The notes: generated by a model from the letters alone, not told the origin. A stretch of DNA of 64,000 bases from Streptomyces flavofungini (GCF_030388665.1 NZ_CP128846.1:8900001-8964000), one strand, 5' to 3'; numbered from the stretch's first letter, positions 25,522 through 34,394 are shown. A program made the numbers and translations.

Positions 25522-26463
25522 ATGCAACGGATCTGTGTCATCGGCGGAAGCCGCTACTTCGGAAAGCTCCTGGTCGAGCGCCTGCTCGCGGGCGGCCATC
25601 ACGTCACCGTGATCAACCGCGGCACCACCCGGCCGCCCGTCGGCGTCGAGCACCTCGTCGCCGACCGCGACGACGAGGCGGCCCTCGTCGCCGCCCTCGG
25701 CCCCCGCACCTTCGACGCGGTCGTCGACCAGGTCTGCTACACCCCTGTGCAGGCCGCGATCGCCGCCCGCGCCTTCGCCGACCGCACCCGGCGCTACGTC
25801 ATGACCTCCACGATCGAGGTGTACGACCCCGCGACCGCCGCCCTGCCGACGGTGCCGGCGGGCACCCAGGTCCGCGAGACGCACGTCGACCCGCGGGCCT
25901 GGCAGGTCGCCATGGACCTGCCCTGGCACGACGAGGGCTATCTGGCGGCCCACTACGCCGAGGGCAAACGCCAGGCGGAAGCCGTCCTCACCCGGGCGCG
26001 CGGCTTCGCGTTCACCGCGGTGCGCAGCGCGCACGTACTGGGCGGCGGCAGCCAGGAGTTCACCGGCCGACTGGCGCACTACACCGAGCGCGTCGCCCGG
26101 GGCGAGGCGATCGCCGTGCACGCCGACGCGCTGCCGACGGTGTTCATCCACCACGAGGAACTGGCGGACCTGCTCCTGTGGGCGGCCACCGCCACCGCTT
26201 TCACCGGTCCGGTCAACGCCTGCTCCGACGGCCTGCTCGATGTGCGCGACCTGACCGCGATCGTCGCGGCGTGGACCGGCCGCGAGCCCGTCCACGAGAC
26301 CGTCGCGGCGGGCGAGGCGGCCTCACCGTTCTCCTACGACCGCCACTACGCCATGAGCAACTCCCGCGCGAAACAGCTGGGCTTCGCCTTCTCCCGTACG
26401 ACCGACTGGCTGCCCCGCGCCGTCGCCGAAGCCCTCGCCGCGTCCACTGCCCCCACTGCCTGA
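25522..26463 (+). CDS. NAD-dependent epimerase/dehydratase family (extended SDR) protein
   Basis: 313 residues. The N-terminal Rossmann motif is ICVIGGSRYFGKLLVERLL, a variant of GxxGxxG, with NRG for cofactor binding at the end of strand 2. The catalytic Tyr-x3-Lys is likely YAEGK near residue 150. It resembles atypical, nucleotide-sugar-epimerase-like reductases. It heads a two-gene operon with an aldo-keto reductase 16 bases downstream, divergent from a LysR gene. Confidence 0.88.
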   Translation: MQRICVIGGSRYFGKLLVERLLAGGHHVTVINRGTTRPPVGVEHLVADRDDEAALVAALGPRTFDAVVDQVCYTPVQAAIAARAFADRTRRYVMTSTIEVYDPATAALPTVPAGTQVRETHVDPRAWQVAMDLPWHDEGYLAAHYAEGKRQAEAVLTRARGFAFTAVRSAHVLGGGSQEFTGRLAHYTERVARGEAIAVHADALPTVFIHHEELADLLLWAATATAFTGPVNACSDGLLDVRDLTAIVAAWTGREPVHETVAAGEAASPFSYDRHYAMSNSRAKQLGFAFSRTTDWLPRAVAEALAASTAPTA

Positions 26464-26478
26464 GGAGCCCCGACCACC

Positions 26479-27381
26479 ATGCGACACCGCTTCATCGGAG
26501 ACACCGCCGTCAGCGCCGTCGGCCTGGGAGCCATGCCCCTGTCCATCGAGCACCGCCCCGACGAGGCACGCGCCATCGCCACCGTCCACGCCGCGCTCGA
26601 CGCAGGCGTCACGTTCATCGACACCGCCGACAGCTACCACTGGCACGCCGACGAGGCGGGCCACAACGAACTCCTGATCGCCCGCGCCCTGGCCCGCTAC
26701 GGCGGCGACACCTCCGCCGTCCTCATCGGTACGAAGGGCGGCCGTGGGCGTCCCGGTGACGGCAGCTGGACCGTGACCGGCACCCCGGCGCACCTCAAGC
26801 GCGCCGCCGAGGCCTCCGCCAAGCGTCTCGGCGTCGACGCGATCGGCCTGTACCAGCTCCACAAGCCGGACCCCGCCGTGCCGTGGGCGGAGTCCGTCGG
26901 CGCCCTGCGCGACCTGCTCGACGCCGGGACCATCCGTGCCGCCGGGATCTCCAACGTGACCGTCGACCAGATCCGCGTGGCGCACCAGATCCTCGGCGAC
27001 CGACTCGTCTCCGTACAGAACCAGTACTCACCCGCCGTGCGGGACAGCGAGCCCGAACTGGAGCTGAGCGCGGAGCTCGGCCTGGCGTTCCTGCCGTGGA
27101 GCCCTCTCGGCGGCATCTCCCGCAGCTCCCTGGACGGCCCGTCCGGCGCGTCCGGCTCGTCTGGATCTCCGAGTGGCGGCACCGCCTTCCACCACGTCGC
27201 GGCCGAGCACGGCGTCAGCCCGCAGCAGATCGCCCTCGCCTGGCTCCTGAGCCGGTCCCCGGCGGTGATCCCGGTGCCCGGAGCCAGCCGTCCGGCCTCC
27301 ATCGCCGACTCGGCGCGGGCCACGGAACTCGTCCTGAGCCCGGGGGAGCTGGCGCGGTTGGGGGAGGTCCTGCCGGGCTGA
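26479..27381 (+). CDS. Aldo/keto reductase
   Basis: 300 residues, (beta/alpha)8 NADPH-dependent reductase. The catalytic tetrad is visible: Asp48 (FIDTADSY), Tyr53, Lys86 (IGTKGG) and His128 (YQLHKPD). Late NADP-binding residues are in VIPVPGASRPASI. A Ser/Gly-rich insertion (SGASGSSGSPSGG, about 220) may be a slipped repeat in a surface loop. It follows the epimerase gene and is probably controlled by the divergent LysR protein. The substrate is an unknown aldehyde or ketone. Confidence 0.92.
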   Translation: MRHRFIGDTAVSAVGLGAMPLSIEHRPDEARAIATVHAALDAGVTFIDTADSYHWHADEAGHNELLIARALARYGGDTSAVLIGTKGGRGRPGDGSWTVTGTPAHLKRAAEASAKRLGVDAIGLYQLHKPDPAVPWAESVGALRDLLDAGTIRAAGISNVTVDQIRVAHQILGDRLVSVQNQYSPAVRDSEPELELSAELGLAFLPWSPLGGISRSSLDGPSGASGSSGSPSGGTAFHHVAAEHGVSPQQIALAWLLSRSPAVIPVPGASRPASIADSARATELVLSPGELARLGEVLPG

Positions 27382-27435
27382 CGTGCGGTGCGGAGCCGAA
27401 GGGGCGTGCCCGGTCGGCTGCGCCCCCCGGTCTCC

Positions 27436-28173
27436 TCACTTCGGCATCGGACCCCGCCCCATCAGGTCCCGCGCGACCTCGCCCGACGACACCCGCCGCG
27501 CACGGTCGACGGCCGTACTGACGGCCTTCAGGCCGGCGCGGACCTGCTCGTCCTTCGCCCCGGCCCGCTCGGCGAGGTCACCGAGGAGGGCGAGCCCCTG
27601 ATCGGCGTCCTCGTCGCTCACCATGAGCTTCTCGTCCGCGACCAGCCTCCCCGCGCGTTCGATCATCGCGGCGGCCCGGACATCAAGCCGCTCGTCGGCC
27701 AACAGTACGGCGGCGACGGGCAGTTCGACCCGCTCGACGAGGGTGACCCACTCCCGTCCCGCCTCCGAGGTCGCGAGCTGTTCGTCGCGGACCCGGCGCA
27801 GCGCGTTTCCGTCACGCCCCACACGAAGTCCGCGTTGCGGTTCAGGTCGACGCCGTCGCACGTGGTCCCCGGGTTGTCGCGGAGGTTGCCGCGCCACATG
27901 TCGTCGACGGTCATCACACGCTGGCGCCCGTCGGGGTTGGCGCAGGGCACGATCCACACGTCCACCGGCGCGTGCAGCCGGACTTCGTAGCCACTCTCCA
28001 GCAGTCGAGGGCACGCGTCCGAGGTGACGAGCACCCGGACCGCGCCCTCCGGGTCGGGGATCCGGTCCGGGTCCAGATCGGCGACGCCCCGCAGATCGCG
28101 GTGTGCCGTTCCGGGGCCGCCGTCGTCGTTGTGCCTGGGCGGCCCCGGAGGGAGGTCGTTGGTGGTTTTCCAA
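27436..28173 (-). pseudogene. Remnant of an M14 zinc carboxypeptidase fused to another tail
   Basis: In one frame (about 27820-28090) the text reads LLESGYEVRLH, DVWIVPCANPDGRQ and CDGVDLNRNADFVWG, which are middle blocks of M14 carboxypeptidases. The first zinc motif (HxxE) and the C-terminal His and Glu are absent, and the propeptide-like lead joins the catalytic core directly, so a deletion has occurred. After 27820 the frame changes and an unrecognised helical Ala/Asp/Glu-rich C terminus (ending GRGPMPK) follows. Two fragments seem to be joined. Confidence 0.6.
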
Positions 28174-28182
28174 GAGTGCGCC

Positions 28183-29343
28183 TCAGGTGCGGAAGGGCCC
28201 CGTCACCTCGTAGGTGATGCCGCCCGACGAGCTCCCGGAGGTGCCGCGCTGGCTGGAGAAGTACAACCGGGACCCGTCGGGCGAGAAGGCCGGGCCGGTG
28301 ATCTCCGAGCCGGACTGGCCGCTGATCCGCAGGAAGGGCGCGACGATGTCGTCCGGGGTGATGAGGCAGATCTCCATGTTGCCGCCGTCCTCGGCGACGA
28401 ACAGGTCGCCGGAGGAGGAGCCGGTGACGTTGTCGACGCCGGTCAGCGGGGCGGGGCCGGGGTTGACCAGGTTGTCGTCGTACGCCAGCTCGTAGGTGCT
28501 GTTCGTGAGGTTGAGCTGCCAGAGGCGGTTGTCGCCCTTGGTGGTGAACCAGACGGTGTCGCCCGCGTAGTGGCAGCCCTCGCCGCCGTTGAAGCGCTTG
28601 GCGCCGGAGACCTGGTTGCGGGTCGCGGTGGGGGACCCGTCCGGGTCCGGCACGTTCGCCCAGGTGAAGGAGCCGGAGGTGCCGCTGCCCGCCACGAGCA
28701 CCTGGAGGGTGCCCGCGGACAGGTTGCCCCAGGTGGTCGGCCGGAAGCGGTAGAAGCAGCCGTCGCCCTCGTCCTCGGTGAGGTAGATCGCCTGACGGCC
28801 CGGGTCGGCGGCCGCGGCCTCGTGTTTGAAGCGGCCCATGGCGTCGCGCCGGGTGGCGGCGTTCACGCCCCACGGGTCGGTCTCGTAGACGTAGCCGAGG
28901 GAGACCTCCTCGCAGGAGAGCCAGGTGTTCCACGGGGTGGCGCCGCCCGCGCAGTTCTGCCGGGTGTTGGAGAGGACGCGGTGGGCGCCGGTGACGGTGC
29001 CCGAGGAGTCGAACTTCACGGCGCTCGCGCCGCCGCCTGGGTTGATCTCCGAGTTGGACACGTAGATCCAGCCGGTGCCGTCGGCGAAACACGCGCCGCC
29101 GTCGGGGGCGTTGTGCCAGGTGTAGGACGTGCCGGGGACGACCTGGGTGGAGCGGGCGATGACACGGCTGGTGAAGCCGCTGGGCAGTCGGATGCCGTTG
29201 GCGTCGGCGGCGCCGAGCGCGCCGTACGGGCCGGGGCCGTTCTGGGCCGGGGCCGCGTAGGCGGCGCCCCGCATCAGGGTGCCGCCGAAAGCGGCGGCCG
29301 AGGTCCCGATGACGGCTCCGCGCAGGAAGGTACGACGTTCCAC
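28183..29343 (-). CDS. Tat-exported PhoX-type alkaline phosphatase (DUF839)
   Basis: 386 residues with a Tat signal (ERRTFLRGAVIGTSAAAFGG). The PhoX propeller blocks are present: NAPDGGACF, IYVSNSEIN, TPWNTWLSCEE, TEDEGDGCFYRF, NGGEGCHYAGDTVWFTTKGD and DNVTGSSSGDLFVAEDGG. PhoX enzymes are extracellular, calcium/iron-dependent phosphomonoesterases used under phosphate shortage. The length is somewhat shorter than classic PhoX, matching the compact actinobacterial form. No PhoP box was identified upstream. Confidence 0.85.
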   Translation of the reverse strand: MERRTFLRGAVIGTSAAAFGGTLMRGAAYAAPAQNGPGPYGALGAADANGIRLPSGFTSRVIARSTQVVPGTSYTWHNAPDGGACFADGTGWIYVSNSEINPGGGASAVKFDSSGTVTGAHRVLSNTRQNCAGGATPWNTWLSCEEVSLGYVYETDPWGVNAATRRDAMGRFKHEAAAADPGRQAIYLTEDEGDGCFYRFRPTTWGNLSAGTLQVLVAGSGTSGSFTWANVPDPDGSPTATRNQVSGAKRFNGGEGCHYAGDTVWFTTKGDNRLWQLNLTNSTYELAYDDNLVNPGPAPLTGVDNVTGSSSGDLFVAEDGGNMEICLITPDDIVAPFLRISGQSGSEITGPAFSPDGSRLYFSSQRGTSGSSSGGITYEVTGPFRT

Positions 29344-29596
29344 ATGTGCTCCTTCGTCGAGGAAGGGCGGACAACGAGGGGTTGAGCACCGTGCCGACTG
29401 GTCATCGAGGAGAACCTAGAGGCCGCCGCACCGGTCGATGAGGACCCCGCAGACGAACTCTTTCTGGCCGGCGGGTGAGCGGGACTCTGCGCCCAGGGGC
29501 CGGCGGGTGCGCCTCAGGAGCCCTCGGCCGGGGAGGACCCGGCCGGTGGGTGACCTCGGCCGGGGAGCCCTCGGCCGGTGGGCGACCTCGGTAAAT

Positions 29597-29610
29597 CTCG
29601 CCCAGGCGAG
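29597..29610 (-). terminator. Weak hairpin after the GntR gene
   Basis: CTCGCC/GGCGAG arms with a 2-base loop, directly after the GntR stop and followed on the minus strand by ATTTACC. The upstream 80 bases (about 29517-29590) hold imperfect repeats of CCCTCGGCCGG and GGTGGGTGACCTCGG with no gene; 29344-29612 is otherwise empty. Confidence 0.4.
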
Positions 29611-29612
29611 CC

Positions 29613-30332
29613 TCAGTGGCCCTCGGCCAGCCGCTCGCGGAGCCACTGCTCGACCTCGCCGACGTGCGCCGCGGCTGCGACCCGGGCGGCTTCCGGGTCC
29701 CGGGCGACCAACGCCCGGTGGATGCGGGCGTGTTCGTGGCGCGTGCGCTCGATGGCGCCCTCTTCCTGGTGGCCGCGCCGGACCCGGGTGCGGAAGGTGC
29801 GGGAGGAGAGTCCGTCCAGGACGGCGGCCATGGTGTCGTTGCCCGCGGCTTCGTTGATCGCCCGGTGGAAGGCGACGTCGTGGGCGAGGATCTCCTCGGT
29901 GTCGTCGGTGGCGTCCATGGCCCTCAGGTGCCGCTCGACCTCGGTGAGCTGGTCGGCGTCGATGCGGGCCGCCGCCAAGGCCGCCGTGGTGGATTCCAAC
30001 ACCTTGCGGATCTCCAGAAGTTCGACCATCTGCGGGCCTCGGGAGAGGTCGGCGACGACGCCGAAGGACTCCAGGAGGTCACCGGCGGCGAGCTGGGTGA
30101 CGTACACCCCGGATCCGTGCCGTGCCTCCAGGGCGCCCATGAAGGTCAGCGCGCGCACGGCCTCGCGCATGGAGCTGCGCGACACTCCGAGCTGGACCGC
30201 CAAGTCCCGTTCCGTGGGAAGGCGTTGGCCGGGATCGAGCAGCCCGTCGGCGATCATCGCCTTGATCTGGTCGATGGCGCGCTGTGTCACAGTGCCCTTC
30301 TGCGGGGCGGTGCGCACGTCCAGATCCTCCAC
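29613..30332 (-). CDS. GntR-family (FadR/FCD) transcriptional regulator
   Basis: GTG 30332 follows GGAGGG; 239 residues. The winged HTH (about 15-75) reads LPTERDLAVQLGVSRSSMREAVRAL and GSGVYV. The C-terminal FCD domain has the metal-type residues D and H in LAHDVAFHRAINEAAGN, and HEHARIHRAL. It is divergent from a sugar-type substrate-binding lipoprotein gene and likely controls it. FCD regulators usually sense organic or sugar acids. Confidence 0.92.
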   Translation of the reverse strand: MEDLDVRTAPQKGTVTQRAIDQIKAMIADGLLDPGQRLPTERDLAVQLGVSRSSMREAVRALTFMGALEARHGSGVYVTQLAAGDLLESFGVVADLSRGPQMVELLEIRKVLESTTAALAAARIDADQLTEVERHLRAMDATDDTEEILAHDVAFHRAINEAAGNDTMAAVLDGLSSRTFRTRVRRGHQEEGAIERTRHEHARIHRALVARDPEAARVAAAAHVGEVEQWLRERLAEGH

Positions 30333-30536
30333 TGCCTGCCCTCCAAGTTACCTCTCGCTCAAGCCCGTTGCGCCTGAGTCTAACCATGGGAGTGATCAGA
30401 CCAATGTGGGGGAGTCCGGTGAAGATCAGTCCCTCTGAGCCATTGACTCCGCCGAGTGATCTGATGAACATTCGGAGCCACTGACGGCAGGACGTCGGAA
30501 CCCCTCACTCTCACCACTCTTGTATGGAGCCGATAC

Positions 30537-31595
30537 GTGGCCAGAACAACCCTCGGGATCAGAGCACGGGCAGTGCGCGTGGCGGCAGTTGGCGCCAGTG
30601 CCACCCTGGTGCTCTCGGCCTGTGGCAGCACGAATGACACCGCGGGATCCGGTGGCGGGGGCGGTGGTGAAGGCAAGGTCGGCGTGATTCTGCCGCTGCT
30701 GACCTCGCCGTTCTGGCAGTCGTACAACGACTACGTGCCGAAGATGGCGAAGTCCGAGGACGTCGACGCGCTGAAGACCGTGAACTCCAACAGTGATCCG
30801 GCGAAGCAGATAACGGACATCAACAGCCAGCTCGACCAGGGAGTGAAGGGCCTGATCGTCGCCCCCATCGACAGCGCCGCGATCTCGGCGGGCCTGGACC
30901 AGGCGGAGCGCAAGGGCGTGCCGGTGGTCGCCGTCGACGTGGCGCCGGAGAAGGGCAAGGTCGCGATGGTCGTGCGCGCGAACAACCGCGCGTACGGGCA
31001 GAAGGCCTGCGACTACCTCGGCGACGAGATCAAGAGCGGAAAGGTCGTCCAGATCATGGGCGACCTGGCCTCCGTGAACGGCCGGGACCGGTCCAAGGCC
31101 TTCCGCCAGTGCATGAAGGACAAGTACCCGAAGGTCAAGGTCCTGGAGATTCCCGCGAAGTGGGAGTCGGACGCCGCCGCGTCCAAGCTGGACACGCTCC
31201 TGAACAGCAACCCCGACATCAAGGGCATCTACATGCAGGCGGGCGGCGTCTACCTCGCGCCGACGCTGCAGACCCTCAAGAAGAAGGGGATGCTGAAGAA
31301 GGCGGGCACGAAGGGCCACATCACGATCGTGTCGAACGACGGCATCCCGCAGGAGTTCGAGGCGATCAGCAAGGGCGAGATCGACGCGACCGTCTCCCAG
31401 CCCGCCGACGCGTACGCGAAGTACGGCATGTTCTACATCAAGGCGGCGATGAACGGGGAGAAGTTCAAGCCCGGACCCACCGATCACGGCTCGACGATCG
31501 TGCGGCTGCCCAACGGCATGCTGGAGGACCAGCTCTCCGCGCCGCTGGTGACCAAGGAGAACGTGGGGCTGTTCCACGAGGGTGCTGATCAGTGA
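30537..31595 (+). CDS. Sugar ABC transporter substrate-binding lipoprotein, orphan
   Basis: GTG 30537, 352 residues. The lipobox LSAC (Cys29) indicates membrane anchoring. The periplasmic-binding-protein type 1 (ribose-binding-like) fold is clear: VGVILPLLTSPFWQSYNDYV, GVKGLIVAPIDSAA, GVPVVAVDVAP, ITIVSNDGIPQEFEAI. Such genes are normally followed by an ATPase and a permease. Here the gene is followed by repeats and an ECF sigma gene, so its transporter partners are missing locally. Confidence 0.9.
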   Translation: MARTTLGIRARAVRVAAVGASATLVLSACGSTNDTAGSGGGGGGEGKVGVILPLLTSPFWQSYNDYVPKMAKSEDVDALKTVNSNSDPAKQITDINSQLDQGVKGLIVAPIDSAAISAGLDQAERKGVPVVAVDVAPEKGKVAMVVRANNRAYGQKACDYLGDEIKSGKVVQIMGDLASVNGRDRSKAFRQCMKDKYPKVKVLEIPAKWESDAAASKLDTLLNSNPDIKGIYMQAGGVYLAPTLQTLKKKGMLKKAGTKGHITIVSNDGIPQEFEAISKGEIDATVSQPADAYAKYGMFYIKAAMNGEKFKPGPTDHGSTIVRLPNGMLEDQLSAPLVTKENVGLFHEGADQ

Positions 31596-31650
31596 CCGTG
31601 ATCACCACTCGATGATCGCCGGTCTGTGATCGCCGGTCTGTGATCACTGG

Positions 31651-31699
31651 CTGGTGACTGGTGACTGGTGACTGGTGACTGGTGACTGGTGACTGGTGA
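31651..31699. repeat. Seven tandem copies of CTGGTGA
   Basis: An exact heptanucleotide array (7 x 7 = 49 bases) 56 bases after the binding-protein stop. It is bounded by TGATCAC (31641-31647) and GTGATCAC (31697-31704), and preceded by two copies of a 14-base TGATCGCCGGTCTG unit. It lies upstream of the sigma-CAP gene. Copy number could vary by slippage. Confidence 0.85.
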
Positions 31700-31845
31700 T
31701 CACTGATCCGCGACCGGTTGTGGTCGAGTCCGTCCCGTCCGCTGCTCGTTCTTTGTCACTCCTGTTTCTGTTATCTCGCCCCCGGCCTCGGGTCTCCCTA
31801 GTGTCGGACGGAAAATGCGGGGGACAGGAAAGGACGTGGGCGGCT

Positions 31846-33735
31846 GTGACAGCGACTGAGGAGCACCGTGCCGCGGTGGTCGAGGCGGCGCGGCAGGGTG
31901 CCCTGTGGGCGCAGGACGAGCTGGTCACCGAGTATCTGCCGCTGGTGTACAACATCGTGGGCCGGGCGCTGAACGGGCACGCGGACGTCGACGACGTGGT
32001 GCAGGAGACGATGATCCGCGCGCTCGGCTCGCTCGGCTCGCTCCAGGACCCGCGCAGCTTCCGGTCCTGGCTGGTCGCGATCGCGATGAACCAGATCCGC
32101 GGGCACTGGCGCAAGCAGCAGGCCGCACCCGTGGGCTCCGGGCTCCAGGACGCGTACGACGTGGCCGACCCGGGCGCCGACTTCGTGGACCTGACGATCC
32201 TGCGCCTTGGCCTTGAGGGGCAGCGGCGGGAGGCGGCCGAGGCCACCCGCTGGCTGGACACCGACGACCGCGCGCTGCTTTCGCTGTGGTGGCTGGAGGC
32301 GGCGGGCGAGCTGAGCCGTGCCGACGTCGCCACCGCCATGTGTCTGTCGCCGCAGCACACGGCTGTGCGTGTGCAACGCATGAAGGCGCAGCTTGAGACC
32401 GCTCGCCTGGTCGTGCGGGCGCTGTCCGCGCAGCCGTCGTGCGCGGGGCTCGCCTCGGTGCTCGGAGTCTGGGACGGCCATCCGTCCGGGCTGTGGCGCA
32501 AGCGCATCGCCCGGCATGTGCGGGACTGCACGGCCTGCTCCGGGTACGAGGCGGGTCTGGTCCCGGCCGAGGGGCTGCTGGTGGGCCTCGGTCTTGTGCC
32601 GGTGGCGCTTGCCGGGCTCGCGGGGCTTGCCGCGCTGGGGCGTGGCGGGGCTCCGGGCATGGGACTCGGCCATGGTGGCGATGTCGCATACGGTGCGGAA
32701 TCGGGCCATGGGTCGGACTTCGTCCAGGCGGCGGACCTGGCCCAGGGTGCTGGCTCGGCCTATGGCGCGGACTCGGCTCAGGGTTGGGGTCCGGTCCATG
32801 GCGCGGACTCGGCGCACAGCGTGGGCTCGGTCTACGGCGCGGAGTCGGCTCACGGCGTGGGCTCGGTCTACGGCGCGGAGTCGGCTCACGGCGTGGGCTC
32901 GGTCTACGGCGCGGAGTCGACTCAGGGCGTGGGCTCGGCTTACGGCGCCGACGTGCCCGCCGACGCCACCTCCGTCCTCGCCACCGTCGGCGAGGCCCCG
33001 CCCCCCGGCCCTCGCAGCCACCGCCGCGAGGGCCGAATAGCCAAGCGGCGGCGCGCCACCGTCCTCGCTGCCGCCGCCGTCGTACTCGTCACCGGAGGGA
33101 CGATGGCGACCCTGAACCTGCTGCCGGGCGACGGTGAGGACGACAAGGCGACCTCCGCGGCCGACAAGGAGCCCGAGGCGTCCACCGCCCCCGAGAAGTC
33201 GCCCACCCCCACCCCCACCCCGTCCTCCCCGTCGCGCAAGCCGAAGGCGAAGCCGAGCAAGTCCGAGGCGCCCGAGCCCAAGCCCTCGCGCACGAAGAAG
33301 CCCGCCCCGAAACCGCCCAGGACCGAGGCGCCGAAGCCCAGGACCACCCCGCCCGCGGCCCCCGCGAACACCACGGCCGAGAAGGTCCTGGCCCTGGTCA
33401 ACACCGAGCGGGCGGAGGCTGGTTGCCGTCCCGTGAAGCTGGACAGCAGGCTGTCGCGGGCCGCCCAGCTCCACAGCGAGGACATGTCCGAGAACGGCTA
33501 CTTCGACCACACCGGCCAGGACGGCCGCTCGTTCGCCGACCGGGCCACGGCCCAGGGCTATCCGTCGCCCGGCGCCGAGAACATCGCCCGCGGCCAGAAC
33601 TCCCCCGACTCCGTGATGCAGTCGTGGATGAACTCGCAGGGACACCGCGAGAACATCCTCAACTGCGACCTCACCACGATGGGCGTCGGCGTGGTCGAGA
33701 AGGACTGGACGTGGACCCAGGTGTTCGGGCGGTAG
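31846..33735 (+). CDS. ECF-type sigma factor fused to a membrane segment and extracellular CAP (SCP/PR-1) domain
   Basis: GTG 31846 gives 629 residues; GTG 31801 is an alternative. Order: sigma region 2 (about 26-85, DVDDVVQETMIRAL), region 4 (about 138-185, SRADVATAMCLSPQHTAVRV), an HxxxCxxC motif (HVRDCTAC) as in zinc-binding anti-sigma domains, a hydrophobic stretch (about 241-264), five and a half 12-residue repeats (301-369), a Lys/Arg-flanked transmembrane helix (about 402-424), a long Pro/Lys/Glu linker, and a C-terminal CAP domain with LHSEDM, AENIA and GHREN. It would link a surface domain to transcription in one chain. The CAP role is unknown. Confidence 0.85.
   Translation: MTATEEHRAAVVEAARQGALWAQDELVTEYLPLVYNIVGRALNGHADVDDVVQETMIRALGSLGSLQDPRSFRSWLVAIAMNQIRGHWRKQQAAPVGSGLQDAYDVADPGADFVDLTILRLGLEGQRREAAEATRWLDTDDRALLSLWWLEAAGELSRADVATAMCLSPQHTAVRVQRMKAQLETARLVVRALSAQPSCAGLASVLGVWDGHPSGLWRKRIARHVRDCTACSGYEAGLVPAEGLLVGLGLVPVALAGLAGLAALGRGGAPGMGLGHGGDVAYGAESGHGSDFVQAADLAQGAGSAYGADSAQGWGPVHGADSAHSVGSVYGAESAHGVGSVYGAESAHGVGSVYGAESTQGVGSAYGADVPADATSVLATVGEAPPPGPRSHRREGRIAKRRRATVLAAAAVVLVTGGTMATLNLLPGDGEDDKATSAADKEPEASTAPEKSPTPTPTPSSPSRKPKAKPSKSEAPEPKPSRTKKPAPKPPRTEAPKPRTTPPAAPANTTAEKVLALVNTERAEAGCRPVKLDSRLSRAAQLHSEDMSENGYFDHTGQDGRSFADRATAQGYPSPGAENIARGQNSPDSVMQSWMNSQGHRENILNCDLTTMGVGVVEKDWTWTQVFGR
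32749..32952 (+). repeat. 36-bp in-frame repeats in the sigma-CAP gene
   Basis: Units encode VGSVYGAESAHG and variants (AGSAYGADSAQG, WGPVHGADSAHS). Copies 32821-32856 and 32857-32892 are identical at DNA level, and the third differs in a few bases. The repeated linker separates the sigma part from the transmembrane helix; unit number may vary among strains. Confidence 0.85.
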
Positions 33736-33793
33736 CGGGCCAGAGTGCTGAGGGTCCGGCCGTGGGTGGGGAGAGCTGAACGCGCAGAGAGGC

Positions 33794-33847
33794 GGATCAG
33801 AGCACTGAGGTGGATCAGCGCACTGAGGTGGATCAGAGCACTCTGAG
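33794..33847. repeat. Three 18-bp tandem repeats
   Basis: Units of GGATCAGAGCACTGAGGT, the second with one change and the third slightly degenerate, sit between the sigma-CAP stop and the broken ArsR gene. No coding role is seen. Confidence 0.7.
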
Positions 33848-33867
33848 ATATTCCTTGCCGAGAATAT
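33848..33867. promoter_or_regulatory. ArsR-type operator relic
   Basis: ATATTC and GAATAT form 6-base arms around an 8-base spacer, 24 bases before the start of a frameshifted ArsR gene. Position and AT-rich arms fit a self-operator of that regulator, now probably without function. Confidence 0.45.
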
Positions 33868-33891
33868 GCGTCAAGGTAAGTACCGCCTCTC

Positions 33892-34180
33892 ATGGACGCA
33901 GCCGCACTCCTCACCGCTCTTGCCGCCCCGGCCCGCTGGCGGCTCGTGACCCCCTGGCCGAGCGGCCCCGCCCGGTCGGCGTGCTCGCGCAGCCCGCCGA
34001 GGCGTGCCAGCCGCAGGCGACCAAGCATCCGCAGCACCTCGAGCGCGCCGGTGTCGTCACGTCGCAGCGCACCGGCCAGCGCCGCGTCTACGCCCTCCGG
34101 TCCGCCCCCCTGCGGGATCTGGCGGCCGTGCTCGACGGGCTCGCCGAGACCGCGGACCGGGCCGGGGGGGCGGACACGGC
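33892..34180 (+). pseudogene. Frameshifted ArsR-family regulator
   Basis: The start MDAAALLTALAAPARWRLVT is in one frame. After about 22 codons the homologous text moves to another frame: RPVGVLAQPAEACQPQATKH, LERAGVVTSQRTGQRRVYAL and PLRDLAAVLDGLAETADRAG. Together they make a complete ArsR winged helix of about 95 residues broken by one shift near 33955. It heads a trio of broken genes that in intact form is common in Streptomyces (ArsR, SRPBCC, dihydrofolate-reductase-like). Confidence 0.8.
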
Positions 34181-34372
34181 GAGGGCGTCGTGGAGGACGC
34201 ACGCCCCGGTGAACGCCTCGCGTACCGGCTCTCTCCGCAACCGCCCGACGGCAGACCCGCCTTCACCGCCCCCGCCGACCTCGGCGCGATCGTCCGCTAC
34301 GTGACCACCGACGCCGCCCGCGACCACCTCACCCGCATCCGGGACGGCGCGACGACGGCCCTCCTTGGGTGA
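34181..34372 (+). pseudogene. Probable remnant of an SRPBCC/AHSA1-domain gene
   Basis: About 60 codons read EGVVEDARPGERLAYRLSPQ and end RYVTTDAARDHLTRIRDGAT. The first block fits the central strand of AHSA1-type lipid-binding domains, and the location just after an ArsR gene fits the usual pair. No start or N-terminal half is present. The assignment is tentative. Confidence 0.4.
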
Positions 34373-34394
34373 CGCGACGCCGAGGGTTCCTGGG

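Noticed and set aside
30340..30530. GntR operator in the gap upstream of the binding protein
   Set aside because: GATCAG/CTGATC-like bits are present but no convincing dyad with the usual FadR-type symmetry was found.
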